Shown: piece by piece, positions 44,086-53,959 of the stretch
Numbering within the stretch: the first letter of the stretch is position 1
How the letters are laid out: each line of letters opens with the position of its first letter
NCBI RefSeq assembly: GCF_018531145.1
Contig: NZ_JAHDSZ010000004.1
Span: 1 to 64,000 of the forward strand
Source: Canibacter zhuwentaonis
GTDB taxonomy: Bacteria; Actinomycetota; Actinomycetes; Actinomycetales; Microbacteriaceae
Direction of reading: 5' to 3'
Length of the DNA: 64,000 bases
Program-made: the position numbers and the translations under genes
Notes under the pieces: model-generated
Told to the model about the DNA's origin: nothing
What the model saw: only the letters and a program-made list of their open reading frames with translations
The model's database searches: none

Positions 44086-46536
44086 CTACGTGGTTCTTTT
44101 TCGCTGTGCGTGGCTCTGATCCGCCGCCTGTGAAACTCTAGCCCGTCGCCTGCGCACACTGCGATAAACCCCAAAAACAATAAGGGAAGCCGCGATCAGA
44201 GAGAAAATAATAATGCCGAAAGTTTCCACCGTGCTGGAAATAAAAAGCCTAATAGTTGCCGTGTGCAGCGTGTGTTTTTCTGTGACATCGGTGATATTCA
44301 GCACTATGCTTGAGTCGGCGTGAGTGATTCTGCTTTGCAGTGGCACAATAACCGTTGAGGTTTGCCCCGGCGCAAGATACTTCTCCTGCACTTTCTCGCC
44401 CTGCAGCGCAATTGCCGGCGACCCGGCGGTGGCGTGGATGCGTATTCGTGCCCCAAAAGGTAGATTATTGTGCAGTTGCACGGGCAGATTTGTGCTGCTC
44501 CCAAAAAGATACGTGTGCGTGGCAGAAACCACCGTCACAGAGCTGCTGAGCTGGTTGTTGTAGTTTTGAAAAGTGGTTGCAACGCTCTTGTAGTTTGTGT
44601 GCTGCGCGTATTTTGCGCTCATTAGGTTAAGAATTCGCGCGCGCTGATAGTGGGAGAGGTATTGCGGATCGGTAAGTATCGTGCTGCCGCGCAAGATTGC
44701 GGCTTCCTGATTGAGCGCCCTGGTTGCGCTTGCGGCGCGTAATTCCAGGTTTTTTAGCTTTGTATTATTTTGCTGATGGCTGCTCGCGGGTTGTAGTTGC
44801 TGCGTGAAATGCGGCTGCGCGGTTTCTGCGCGACCTGTTCCCTGATTCGCCCGCACAAACTCAACGTGCTCCAGAATGGCTAGCTGGTGCAGCAGATTTA
44901 CTGTTTCTGTGCCGTCTGCGGCTCCGCTGCGATCGAGCGCAAATATTGTGTGCCCGAAACTTTTCGCCCTGATTGCAAGCTCGTTGATAATCCGTGCTAG
45001 CGCGTGCGCCCGCTGTTCTGCGGTGCCTGTTGCGGCGCGTTGTGCGGCATCTGTGAGCGCGCCGTTTAGCAGGGTTGCGTTGAACTGCGACAGCTCTGCA
45101 ACGCTAACGCCGTTTGTGCTATCTGCGCTGTTATTCTGTGAGCTATCTTCGCCGCCACTCTGAGAGTTAGGCTCGGTAATGCTGCTGTCTGCGAGAAAAA
45201 TATTTTTGTAGCCGTGATTCGCTAAAAATTGTAGTGTCTCGTTGTTTGTTGTGGCAGAATCAAGCCATGCCGTGCGCGCGCTGGCATCGATCGCGGTGTT
45301 AGAAATGTTGGGAATAGCGGTGTTTTGCCACGCGGTGAGCTTCTCTATGCTGGGAACTTTTGCGGGCTTTAAGTTTTGCCCGAGATCTGCTCCGGCGACG
45401 AGATTGCTCAGAAAATCAGAGTTGTGCGCCGGTTCGGGAGCGGGAGCGGTATTGTTAAAAGAGGGCGAGCCTGTGAAACTCGCGCCGGGGCTTGCCAGCG
45501 GCGATGGCACTTTGATTTTCGCCTGCAGCCCCAGATCCGCATCGGCATACTGCAGCAAAAAACTGGGAAGGGGGCTGGTTTCGAGGCGATCCAAAAACTC
45601 CCGCGCGACGGGTGGAGTGTTTGCGCCGTAGCAGCGCAGGGCGATCAGGATTCGCGGATCAATTGCGAGCGTGGCATCTAGCGCCTCTGCCGCGTATAAC
45701 AGCTGCGATAGCGGGCCTGTGACCCTGAAGATTTCTGCTGTTTCTGCGAGGCTCGGGATGGTTTCTGTTGTTTCGGGCAGCAGCAGCGGCACGATTATGC
45801 CCAGTTGCGCATTTGTTGTGGGGTTTCCGAAGGTTACTGTTGTTGTTGAGTAGTTGTCGGCGGGTAGGGTTTGCGCGCTTGTGGTTGGCTTGGCAGCGCT
45901 GCCGCCCGGGCTAAAAACGGCCTGAAACAGGTATGTTGCGCCGCCCAGTGTTGTGGCATCAGTTATTCCTAGTTGCGCGAGCTGCTCGACCGGGACGGTT
46001 ACAGTCTGGCGTGTTTGCGCGTCGGGCTCGAGCGCATCGATGCCTATGGTTTTTAAGAGGAGCGGATTTTCACCCACCCCGCGGTTTAGCAGGTCAGGAT
46101 CGAGCACCGCTTCGGGTCGCATAAACAGCTTCACAGTCCCGACCGGCAGGGTTTGTTCGCCCCTGTTTTTAATATATACGGTAAAAGCCACTTCGCTAGC
46201 GGTGTGTTTTTGAGGGGTGTCGGGGCTTAGTGTAACGATGGCTTCGCTGTTTTGGGTCGTGTTTGTTTGCGCGCGCGCGAGGGGGTTTGCGCGGTTGCTT
46301 GTGTCTGCCTGCGCGTTTGTGAGATTGCTAGTTCTTACCTGGGTGTTTGGCTGATTTTGTGCGTGACCGGTCGCATCCGCTGGCTTGTTTTGTGCGGTTT
46401 TCGCGTGGCTGTTTGTGCTCGCCTGTGTGTTTTGCGCATTTTTTACGAGAGTGGGCGGGCTAATAGCTGCGCCAAAAATATTTAGCAGCAGTGCACAGCT
46501 GAGTGCGGTGCTGCTAATTAAGCGCAGTTTTTTCAT
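44086..46536 (-). CDS. DUF6049-family secreted/membrane-anchored protein
   Basis: An 816-residue envelope protein. It starts with a signal peptide (about 1-28). A long Asn/Gln/Thr/Ala-rich spacer (about 32-100) follows, then an extracellular domain (about 100-745) with immunoglobulin-like and alpha/beta segments, and a single C-terminal helix (FGIIIFSLIAASLIVFGVY, near 775-795) with a basic tail. This layout and its place beside pcnA identify the DUF6049 family; function is unknown, possibly linked to cell-wall synthesis through its usual murJ neighbour. The spacer is richer in repeats than usual. Confidence 0.78.
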   Translation of the reverse strand: MKKLRLISSTALSCALLLNIFGAAISPPTLVKNAQNTQASTNSHAKTAQNKPADATGHAQNQPNTQVRTSNLTNAQADTSNRANPLARAQTNTTQNSEAIVTLSPDTPQKHTASEVAFTVYIKNRGEQTLPVGTVKLFMRPEAVLDPDLLNRGVGENPLLLKTIGIDALEPDAQTRQTVTVPVEQLAQLGITDATTLGGATYLFQAVFSPGGSAAKPTTSAQTLPADNYSTTTVTFGNPTTNAQLGIIVPLLLPETTETIPSLAETAEIFRVTGPLSQLLYAAEALDATLAIDPRILIALRCYGANTPPVAREFLDRLETSPLPSFLLQYADADLGLQAKIKVPSPLASPGASFTGSPSFNNTAPAPEPAHNSDFLSNLVAGADLGQNLKPAKVPSIEKLTAWQNTAIPNISNTAIDASARTAWLDSATTNNETLQFLANHGYKNIFLADSSITEPNSQSGGEDSSQNNSADSTNGVSVAELSQFNATLLNGALTDAAQRAATGTAEQRAHALARIINELAIRAKSFGHTIFALDRSGAADGTETVNLLHQLAILEHVEFVRANQGTGRAETAQPHFTQQLQPASSHQQNNTKLKNLELRAASATRALNQEAAILRGSTILTDPQYLSHYQRARILNLMSAKYAQHTNYKSVATTFQNYNNQLSSSVTVVSATHTYLFGSSTNLPVQLHNNLPFGARIRIHATAGSPAIALQGEKVQEKYLAPGQTSTVIVPLQSRITHADSSIVLNITDVTEKHTLHTATIRLFISSTVETFGIIIFSLIAASLIVFGVYRSVRRRRARVSQAADQSHAQRKRTT

Positions 46537-46604
46537 ACGATAAGTTTAGTTTGGGGTTATTGGAGATTAACTAAAAATAAGTAAATCGCGATAGCCTGGA
46601 TTAT

Positions 46605-48035
46605 ATGGTTTCTATCGCGCAGGCAACGGTTGAGCTCTCCCGAATCGCAGAATCTCCAACAGTGGCTACCCTTTCTCGAGCCTTTGCACAGGCGGGGTAT
46701 GAGTTGGCTCTTGTTGGTGGCTCTGTGCGAGATGCGCTGCTGGGCAGAGAGGTTACCGATCTTGATTTTGCGACAAACGCTAGACCCGACAAAACCCGCG
46801 AAATACTGCAAACTATTACCTCAAACACCCGGGATTTGGGCGTTAGATTCGGCACTATTGCAGCAAAGGTTAAGGGCGAAATGGTTGAGATAACAACGTA
46901 TCGCGCAGAAATATACCGCAGTACTTCACGCAAACCCGAGGTGACATACAGCGACGCTATCGAAAATGACCTGGTGCGGCGCGATTTCACGGTGAACGCG
47001 CTTGCGCTGATGCTCCCCGAAAAGAAACTCGTTGATGTTGCCGGCGGGGTTGAGCACCTGCTAGCCGGGGTGCTAGATACGCCAGATACCCCTGAAAAGT
47101 CGTTCACAGATGATCCGCTGCGCATGATGCGTGCGGCTCGATTTGCTGCGCAGCTGGGATTCACGCCTGTGCCCCGGGTAATTACCGCGATGCGGGAGTT
47201 GTCTGCGCGGTTGGAAATAATTTCGGCAGAGCGGATCCGCGATGAACTAGTGAAAACTCTCGCCAGTGATGATCCTGTGTCCGGAGTGCGGCTGCTTGTT
47301 GAAACCGGGCTTTGCGGTCGGTTTTTGCCCGAGCTTACAGCGCTTGTGAAGGCTCAGGACGATCAGAACCGTCACAAGGACGTTTACGAGCACAGTTTGA
47401 CGGTTCTGGCGCAGGCAATTGAGCTGGAGAATGCGCGCCGCGCGGCGGGTGTCGCGGCTAACCCCGACGTGGTTTTGCGCTTGGCAGCGCTGCTGCACGA
47501 TATTGGGAAGCCGGCAACTCGCAAATTCGAGCAGGGCGCGGTTACTTTTCACAATCACGATCTGGTGGGCGCGCGGCTCGCGAAAAAAAGACTGCGTAGT
47601 TTGCGGTTCGATAATGACATGATTAATCAGGTGACGCGCCTAATCGAACTGCATATGCGGTTTTTTGGCTACAACGAGGGTGTTTGGAGTGACTCTGCGG
47701 TGCGCCGATATGTGCGTGATGCGCAAGATCAGCTGGAGCAGCTGCACATTCTCACGCGCGCTGATGTTACGACCAAAGATCGCAGAAAAGCCGTGCGTCT
47801 TGCACGCGCCTACGACGATTTGGAGCGGCGGATCGAGGTGCTCGCCGAGCAGGAGGAGCTGGCGGCTGTGCGACCCGAGCTGAACGGTGAGCAGATTATG
47901 CAGATTTTGGGCATTAAGCCGGGGCGGACGGTTGGAGCCGCATATAAGTTTCTGCTGGATTTACGGCTTGACGAGGGGGAGCTCGGGCAGGAAGAGGCAA
48001 CCCGGCGACTACTTGAGTGGTATCAAAAGTTCTAA
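46605..48035 (+). CDS. CCA tRNA nucleotidyltransferase / HD-domain protein
   Basis: A 476-residue enzyme that adds or repairs the tRNA 3' CCA. Nucleotidyltransferase motif VGGSVRDALLGREVTDLDFATNA (about 37-59), RRDFTVNAL (about 126), arm residues in DDPLRMMRAARFAAQLGF, and an HD domain LAALLHDIGKPATRKF (about 288) with HxxxG downstream. It is divergent from the DUF6049 gene and shares a 68-base promoter gap. Often called pcnA or cca in Actinobacteria. Most tRNAs here lack encoded CCA, so the enzyme is needed. Confidence 0.94.
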   Translation: MVSIAQATVELSRIAESPTVATLSRAFAQAGYELALVGGSVRDALLGREVTDLDFATNARPDKTREILQTITSNTRDLGVRFGTIAAKVKGEMVEITTYRAEIYRSTSRKPEVTYSDAIENDLVRRDFTVNALALMLPEKKLVDVAGGVEHLLAGVLDTPDTPEKSFTDDPLRMMRAARFAAQLGFTPVPRVITAMRELSARLEIISAERIRDELVKTLASDDPVSGVRLLVETGLCGRFLPELTALVKAQDDQNRHKDVYEHSLTVLAQAIELENARRAAGVAANPDVVLRLAALLHDIGKPATRKFEQGAVTFHNHDLVGARLAKKRLRSLRFDNDMINQVTRLIELHMRFFGYNEGVWSDSAVRRYVRDAQDQLEQLHILTRADVTTKDRRKAVRLARAYDDLERRIEVLAEQEELAAVRPELNGEQIMQILGIKPGRTVGAAYKFLLDLRLDEGELGQEEATRRLLEWYQKF

Positions 48036-48126
48036 AATCGAGCCGTCTTAATTTAGTTTAGGTGCTCGCTACGTCCCTGCTGTGAGCTTGTTGGGCGCTA
48101 GCTGTGCGCGGGGAGAAGCTGATGAA

Positions 48127-48158
48127 GGGGTGGATGTTTCACGTGAAACATCCACCCC
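48127..48158. promoter_or_regulatory. parS site 6 within a 32-bp perfect palindrome
   Basis: TGTTTCACGTGAAACA at 48135-48150 is the centre of a perfect palindrome from 48127 to 48158 (arms GGGGTGGA/TCCACCCC). It lies between two convergent genes, so it could also form a terminator hairpin for both. Confidence 0.95.
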
Positions 48159-48164
48159 CGGTGC

Positions 48165-48860
48165 TTATCTTGTTATCTCTTGGCGCGGGCGTACCGCGAT
48201 ATCGGTGAGCTGAGTGTCCGCAGGAGCGTCCACAACAAACCGCACAACCCGCGCAATTGTTGCGGGCTGGATGTACTGATCCGGGTGGTAGTCTTCGGGT
48301 TTGAAGGACTCGCGCAGCATTTTCGTGTCGGTTGGTCCGGGAGCAACTGTGACAACGCGAACGCTGTGGGCAGACTCGTCAATGCGGAGCGTGTCAGCCA
48401 GACCCTTTAGTGCGTGCTTAGTTGCTGTGTAGAGCGCGCTTCCGGGTGATGGTTTTGTGCTCGCCCCGGAGCCGATGAAAATAATTGTGCCCTGGCTCTT
48501 GCGTAAGAGCGGAAGCGCGGCGCTTGTAATCATGCCGTGCCCGATAACGTTCACCGAGAAATATTTTTCCCAGTGTTCAGCGCTTGCGTTATCAACGCTG
48601 TAGCCAAGCCCGATTGCGGCTCCGTTCACAAGCACGTCAAGGCTTTTAAGCGCGGCAACTTTTGTTTGTAATTCTGCGTAGTCGGTAATGTCCTGCTGCC
48701 ACGTGATAGCGCCGAAATCTGCTGCAAGAGCGGCGAGCTTCTGTGCATCCCTGCCAACGACGATAACCTGATGGCTCCGCGAGAGATCGCGCACTATTTC
48801 ATAACCCATCCCGCCTGTGGCGCCGGTTACAAGCGCAACTGGTTTAGCTGTGTTTTTCAA
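48165..48860 (-). CDS. short-chain dehydrogenase/reductase
   Basis: A 231-residue SDR oxidoreductase: nucleotide site TGATGGMGYEI (about 11-21), catalytic Ser in GSGASTKPSPGSALYTATKHAL with Tyr-x-x-x-Lys (YTATK). The NxxG-like segment is NGAAIGLGY. I start at TTG 48860 because AAGGAG lies seven bases before it; the frame is open to 48905. Substrate is unknown. Confidence 0.88.
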   Translation of the reverse strand: MKNTAKPVALVTGATGGMGYEIVRDLSRSHQVIVVGRDAQKLAALAADFGAITWQQDITDYAELQTKVAALKSLDVLVNGAAIGLGYSVDNASAEHWEKYFSVNVIGHGMITSAALPLLRKSQGTIIFIGSGASTKPSPGSALYTATKHALKGLADTLRIDESAHSVRVVTVAPGPTDTKMLRESFKPEDYHPDQYIQPATIARVVRFVVDAPADTQLTDIAVRPRQEITR

Positions 48861-49035
48861 AAGAATCTCCTTCTTATTTGTTTCAGGCAACAAATCCTGC
48901 CGCATTTTGGTTCTGTGCCGATCTTAACGAATCGGCAGTAAATTTTGCTGAAGTTTTGCGCGGCGCGGCTGTTGCGTGGCGGTGAAGCTGGGCGGTGCTG
49001 TTGTTAAACAGCACTATTTTCAAGCAACACCATTT

Positions 49036-51129
49036 TTAGGCAGTGCCATCCGCAAACTCTGCCGCAGCAAACGCAACCGCGAGTAGACTTTGCGCAACCG
49101 CATCCGTTTCGCGTAGCATCGGAGGGTTAGCCCCCGGCATCGGGCTAATAATTGTCTCGTGCCGGGTTGCATCCAGCGGAATCCCTGCAATGTGAAAGCG
49201 TTGATCCGCTCCCCGCTCCCCGCGCAGCCTGCCCGTTGCCGCCTCAATATCAAAGCCCGTGGTTGCAACTTCGGTGCCGTCGTTCGCCCGCACGGTGAAG
49301 GGTCGCGCGCGCTTGGCTGTCACCAGCGATTGGGTTAGCGGATCGGCGCTCTGCGCAACACTGTGCGGATGCATCCAGGCGTCGATAAGCGCGGTTGCGG
49401 TTATTTTTGACCCGTGCACGACCGGTGATTCCGCCACAAAACCGGTCTGTGTGACGGTGACTGAGGATGCCGGACCGATAAACTTAACAAGCCTGGCATC
49501 TGCCAGCGCGAGCAGTTGTTCACTGCGGAAAGCCGGCGGCCCCGACCCGAGCATCGAGCCTAGTGAGGCTAGTAGGGCGTGTCCTGTGGCGCGAGATTCC
49601 GCAGTAAACGCGCCCATGGTGCCAATTCCGTTAGCAACTGCGCGGGCGGCGCTGATCGACCACAGCATTGCTTTTATTGCGCTTTCCAGACCTTTATTTG
49701 CCTCTGCAATATCGCTAGCAACCCGCGCAACAACCCACTCTTGGAATGATTCTGGGTTGCTGAACTCTAACCCCGCGGCGGGGTTTAGCTCGGCAGTGAG
49801 ATTAAACCTGTGTTCAGCGTTTGCCACAAAACGCATTGTCGCCGCGGTTATTTCAGCTGTGGTTTGCCGCAACAGCGCGTGACCCTGCAGGTCTTTGGTC
49901 GCGCTGGTAGCGGTGTTGTTCACAACCTTTTGCACTGCGTCATTAATTGCGGTGTGAATTACAGTAACGCTTGCAGTTAGTGCGTTTGCCGGATGTGTTT
50001 GGGCATAGGTGGTGATGAAGTCGCGGCAGGCGTCGCCGATGATCCGAGGCCATAACTGGCGGTTAAAATCAATCGGGCGCGGTGCTTGTGATTGCGCAAA
50101 TTCGCGCAGCAGTTTTTGCGGCGCGCGCGGTGGAAGCGCGTGATAGCGTGTTTTTGCGCGGTAGGGCACCCCGCGGTGGCTTGTGACGTATATAACCGGT
50201 TCTGCGCCGCTCGGTCTGTACCGCAGACCGTGCGGTATGGCGTTACCTGCGACAAACTCGCCGCCGCGCCCGATTGTGAGCAGAGCCATTGTGTCAAAAA
50301 ACCCCATTCCCATACCCCGCACAATTACGGGCTTACGCGGCTTAATTTCGCTGAGATCTTGATCCGCTGGGCTTGCTGGCGGCACCCACACCAGTTTTTG
50401 TGCGGATGCTTTAATTTGCCCGCTGAGCTGCTCTTCTGCCTGGGTCTTTTGGCGCGGCAGCCAGCCGGCCGCGTAGACTGTCGCATCCGCTGTTATTTTG
50501 TCGCCGTTATCGAGCGTTAGCTCGTCTGAATCGCCCCGTTCAGTAACGCTCAGCACCTGCGCGCTGTGCTGCACAATGGTGGCTTTTTGTGCGAGCTTAG
50601 CTATTGCGAGGTTGTAGCACCAGCGGATATACTCCCCGTAGAGTGCCCGGCTTGGGTGAGATTCTGGGCGCATTTGCGTGATTTCCGCCGCGTATTTAGC
50701 GATGCTGGGCTGCGGTTTTTGCTGTTCAAAAACTTTTGCGATATTCTGCGCGACGGTGAAGTTTGTTACGGTAGTTTTGGGTGATACCCGAGTGAGCGCG
50801 AGTTTTGCCCACTGGTACAGGTTAGGTCCGGGTCTGATCGGGCCTGTGATCTGGCACGAGCTGTCGGTGAACAGCGTGACTGCCGCAGCAAGGGTGTTCA
50901 TGCACAGCTCGCGGTGTTGGTTTGTGCGCCAAATTGCGCCCGCGCCGGGCTGTGATTTCTCGATTATATGGATCGTGAGAGCTTGTTTGCTGCTGTGCTG
51001 TGTTAGGCGCGCGTTGATCCGCTCGAGAATGCTTGTGCCGCGCGGGCCGGCTCCGATAATTGCGATGTGCCGGCTGTTTCCCTTTGGTTTTAAGGGTTCT
51101 TGGTGTTTTCCGGTGCCCGTGTGAGACAT
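49036..51129 (-). CDS. large FAD/NAD(P)-binding protein
   Basis: A 697-residue protein. The N-terminal Rossmann motif IAIIGAGPRGTSILERI (about 21-37) and following LCMNTLAA, YGEYIRWCYN and AAGWLPR segments match the FAD-NAD(P)-binding (NAD_binding_9) family, which includes relatives of lysine/ornithine N-monooxygenases. The C-terminal half (about 400-697) lacks a recognisable catalytic motif to my eye. It lies divergent from a peptide-type ABC importer, an association known for the KPN_01854-type transporter group. It may modify or process the imported compound; this is inference. Confidence 0.7.
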   Translation of the reverse strand: MSHTGTGKHQEPLKPKGNSRHIAIIGAGPRGTSILERINARLTQHSSKQALTIHIIEKSQPGAGAIWRTNQHRELCMNTLAAAVTLFTDSSCQITGPIRPGPNLYQWAKLALTRVSPKTTVTNFTVAQNIAKVFEQQKPQPSIAKYAAEITQMRPESHPSRALYGEYIRWCYNLAIAKLAQKATIVQHSAQVLSVTERGDSDELTLDNGDKITADATVYAAGWLPRQKTQAEEQLSGQIKASAQKLVWVPPASPADQDLSEIKPRKPVIVRGMGMGFFDTMALLTIGRGGEFVAGNAIPHGLRYRPSGAEPVIYVTSHRGVPYRAKTRYHALPPRAPQKLLREFAQSQAPRPIDFNRQLWPRIIGDACRDFITTYAQTHPANALTASVTVIHTAINDAVQKVVNNTATSATKDLQGHALLRQTTAEITAATMRFVANAEHRFNLTAELNPAAGLEFSNPESFQEWVVARVASDIAEANKGLESAIKAMLWSISAARAVANGIGTMGAFTAESRATGHALLASLGSMLGSGPPAFRSEQLLALADARLVKFIGPASSVTVTQTGFVAESPVVHGSKITATALIDAWMHPHSVAQSADPLTQSLVTAKRARPFTVRANDGTEVATTGFDIEAATGRLRGERGADQRFHIAGIPLDATRHETIISPMPGANPPMLRETDAVAQSLLAVAFAAAEFADGTA

Positions 51130-51168
51130 AATTTTCAGCCTAAACTTTCAATTTTGTTAATTCAGGTA

Positions 51169-51186
51169 TAACATTATCTAATGTTA
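51169..51186. promoter_or_regulatory. palindromic operator candidate
   Basis: A perfect inverted repeat TAACATTA-TC-TAATGTTA in the 99-base gap between the divergent FAD protein and transporter genes. It follows a TATAAC-like -10. Candidate regulator site; regulator unknown. Confidence 0.55.
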
Positions 51187-51228
51187 AACTATTATCGCGT
51201 AACATCATCTAAACACACAAGGAGAAAA

Positions 51229-52869
51229 ATGAATAAGCGATTTCATGTGTTACTGGCTGCACTAGTAGCTGCGACGATAACCTTGACTGGTTGCGCCACA
51301 GAAAAAGGCGAGGCGGCGAGCGCCAAAAGCGAGGCTGGCGGAACAGTAACCTACCTAGAGCCACAGACCTGGAAAACCCTTTACCCACCAGCCGGAGGCT
51401 TCTACCCTAACGGTGGCGTGATCAACCAGATCACAGACAGGTTACTATACCAAAACCCGGAAACGCTAGAATTAGAACCGTGGATCGCGAGCGAGCTGCC
51501 ACAGATTAACTCTGATGCGACCGAATACACTTTTAAGATCCGTGACGGAGTGACATACTCTGATGGCAGTGTGCTAGATGCTGCTAACGTTGCAAAAAAC
51601 TTTGATCTTTTTGGAAAGGGCGATAAAGACCGCACACTTAACAAGTCTGAAGCTATTACAAACTATGATCACAGCGAGGTTATTGATCCGCACACTGTAA
51701 AGTTTTACTTTAGTGCGCCCGCGCCGGGATTCACGCAGGCTGTTTCAACGATTAACTCGGGACTGGTTTCAAACGCAACCCTTGACCGCACCGGCAATGA
51801 GTTCGGTCCGGGCAATGCCAAAGAAATTATTGGCAGCGGCCCGTTTGTTGTGAGCGATGAGAAGCTCGAAACCGAGCTGCACCTTACCGCGCGCAAAGAT
51901 TACAACTGGGCTCCTCCAAGTAGAAAGCACCAGGGAGCGCCGCTGATTGACGGCGTGAAATTCATTGTTTCCGGTGAGGCTAGTGTGCGCGTTGGCAGTG
52001 TCGTTGCAGGACAGGCGCACATTGCCCGGCAGATTGATGCGCCAGATGAGAAACAGTTCGATAAAAATGGGCTGCAGTTGCTTGCGGCACCAACCAACGG
52101 CGTTACCAACAGCCTGAGCTTCCGGATCGAGCATCCGCTGCTGCGCGATGTGAGGGTGCGGCAGGCACTGATTGCCGGCATTAACCGGAACGAGATTGTT
52201 AACACCCTGTTCAGCAAGAATTATCCGCTGGCTACCGGCATTCTCGCGAAAACAGCGCTCGGATACACCGACACTTCGAGCTACTACAAACACGATCCAG
52301 CGCGCGCGGCAAAACTGCTTGACGAGGTCGGATTTGTTCTGGGAACTGATGGAATCAGAGAAAAAGACGGTCAGAAGCTAAAGCTCACCTTCAACGAGGC
52401 ACTGCCACAGCCGCGCTCAAAAGAGGTTGTAACGCTGATTCAGCAGCAGCTGAAAAAGATCGGTGTGCAGGTTGAAATCTTCAGCGGCGACCAGACCGCG
52501 CAAGACAGCGCTCGCAAAGATATTAACTCTATCCAGGTGTATCACTCAATGGTTGGACGCGCGGATTATGACGTGTTGAAGTCACAGTTCTTCAGCACCA
52601 ATCGCAACGCGCTGCTAAATTACAACCCGGAGACAAAAGAGCTGGTGGATCCGAAACTCGACGAGCTAATGCAGCTCATCGCGTCGGTGGCAACCGAGGC
52701 TGAACGCCAGGCAGCAAGTGCTGATGCGCAAAAACAACTGGCTGATAATGCCTATGTTTTGCCTTTGTTTGAGGAGCCACAGGTGTTTGGTTACAGCGCT
52801 AAACTCCAAAACTTCAAAACGGAATCCGTCGGGCGTCCATCATTCTACGAGGTTAGCCTAACCGAGTAG
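51229..52869 (+). CDS. peptide/nickel-type ABC importer, binding lipoprotein
   Basis: A 546-residue solute-binding protein of the SBP_bac_5 (oligopeptide/nickel) family. Signal peptide with lipobox ITLTGC (Cys about 20). Landmarks: TLYPPAGGFYPNGGVINQITDRLLYQNPETLELEPWIASELPQ and YTFKIRDGVTYSDGSVLDAANVAKNF. I start at ATG 51229, ten bases after AAGGAG. It resembles the KPN_01854-type group often encoded next to flavin proteins. Ligand unknown. Confidence 0.88.
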   Translation: MNKRFHVLLAALVAATITLTGCATEKGEAASAKSEAGGTVTYLEPQTWKTLYPPAGGFYPNGGVINQITDRLLYQNPETLELEPWIASELPQINSDATEYTFKIRDGVTYSDGSVLDAANVAKNFDLFGKGDKDRTLNKSEAITNYDHSEVIDPHTVKFYFSAPAPGFTQAVSTINSGLVSNATLDRTGNEFGPGNAKEIIGSGPFVVSDEKLETELHLTARKDYNWAPPSRKHQGAPLIDGVKFIVSGEASVRVGSVVAGQAHIARQIDAPDEKQFDKNGLQLLAAPTNGVTNSLSFRIEHPLLRDVRVRQALIAGINRNEIVNTLFSKNYPLATGILAKTALGYTDTSSYYKHDPARAAKLLDEVGFVLGTDGIREKDGQKLKLTFNEALPQPRSKEVVTLIQQQLKKIGVQVEIFSGDQTAQDSARKDINSIQVYHSMVGRADYDVLKSQFFSTNRNALLNYNPETKELVDPKLDELMQLIASVATEAERQAASADAQKQLADNAYVLPLFEEPQVFGYSAKLQNFKTESVGRPSFYEVSLTE

Positions 52870-52962
52870 CAGCTCATATGAGCGTAAGCGGCGGTGTTTA
52901 CTCGGCTGAGTAGGTGTCGCCACTTACGCACCCTAGACCATATTTTTGCAGGAAAGAAAATC

Positions 52963-53958
52963 ATGTTTTTGAGCGGATTCAAACGCTTTGGGCAGGCCCT
53001 GTTGGTGTTGTTAAGCGCATACACAGCAGCATTTCTATTGCTCGCCGCGCTTCCCTCTGACGGAGTATTAGCGCGCTACGGCAATCCCGAGCTGGGTTTA
53101 AGCCCTGAGCAACTGCAGGAGATCCGCGCGGTTTATGGCATAGATGAGCTGCTGTCTGTGCGGTATCTAAAATCTTTCGGTTCTTTTTTGCAGGGCGATC
53201 TGGGCTATTCTGTGCAGTCGGGGGTGAAAGTGGCGGATCTGCTAGCGCAGGCGCTGCCGGCAACGCTGCTCCTGGCGGGGCTCGGTTTGCTTGGCGCGCT
53301 AGTGCTGGCGCTGATAATAGCGGTTGCTGCTAGTTACAACCGCGGCGGTATCGTCAGCAGTTTTTTCCGCAACCTGCCCCCGCTTTTTGTGTCGCTGCCC
53401 GTTTTTTGGGTGGGAATTGTTTTTATTCAGATTTTTTCTTTTAAGCTGGGGCTGGTGCCGGCAATCGGAGCGACAGAAACGCAGGCGCTGGTGCTGCCCG
53501 TGCTCACGCTTATGATTCCAATAGCTGCCCCGCTGGCGCAGGTGTTTTTGCGCAGCATTGACGATGTTAATCGCCTGCCGTTTGTGCGGGTTGTGGAAAC
53601 CCGTGGCGCAACCCAAAGCTGGGTGCTGTGGCGAAATGTGATTCCGAACGCGCTGCTGCCCGTGCTCACGGTTGCGGGCGTGCTGTTTGGTGAGCTAGTT
53701 GGTGGCGCGATAGTCACAGAAACGGTGTTTGGCCGCACGGGACTCGGCAGTCTCACTGCGCAAGCTGTTGCAAATCGGGACACTCCCGTTTTGCTCGCGG
53801 TGGTAGTGATAGTGGCGGCTGTTTACGTTGTAATTAATTTTTTGGTTGATTTAATCTACCCGATACTCGATCCGCGATTGCGCAATTCCGCAGCTAACAG
53901 CAGAGATGCCGTGCAAAAACCGATGCCCATCGCGGTGCCCGGGGAGGAGCTTGCTTAG
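52963..53958 (+). CDS. peptide-type ABC importer permease (DppB-like)
   Basis: A 331-residue permease with six helices. The N-terminal LLAALPSDGVLARYG... EQLQEIRAVYGIDELLSVRYLKSFGSFLQGDLGYSV is typical of DppB/OppB, and the EAA loop is VVETRGATQSWVLWRNVIPNALLPVLTV. I start at ATG 52963 after AGGAAAG; 93 bases separate it from the binding-protein gene. Its stop overlaps the next start region. Confidence 0.9.
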   Translation: MFLSGFKRFGQALLVLLSAYTAAFLLLAALPSDGVLARYGNPELGLSPEQLQEIRAVYGIDELLSVRYLKSFGSFLQGDLGYSVQSGVKVADLLAQALPATLLLAGLGLLGALVLALIIAVAASYNRGGIVSSFFRNLPPLFVSLPVFWVGIVFIQIFSFKLGLVPAIGATETQALVLPVLTLMIPIAAPLAQVFLRSIDDVNRLPFVRVVETRGATQSWVLWRNVIPNALLPVLTVAGVLFGELVGGAIVTETVFGRTGLGSLTAQAVANRDTPVLLAVVVIVAAVYVVINFLVDLIYPILDPRLRNSAANSRDAVQKPMPIAVPGEELA

Positions 53959-53959
53959 T

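Noticed and set aside
48995-49014. Hairpin GTGCTGTT/AACAGCAC followed by TATTTT on the plus strand
   Set aside because: It looks like a plus-strand terminator, but the genes on both sides run on the minus strand, so no transcript needing it is known.
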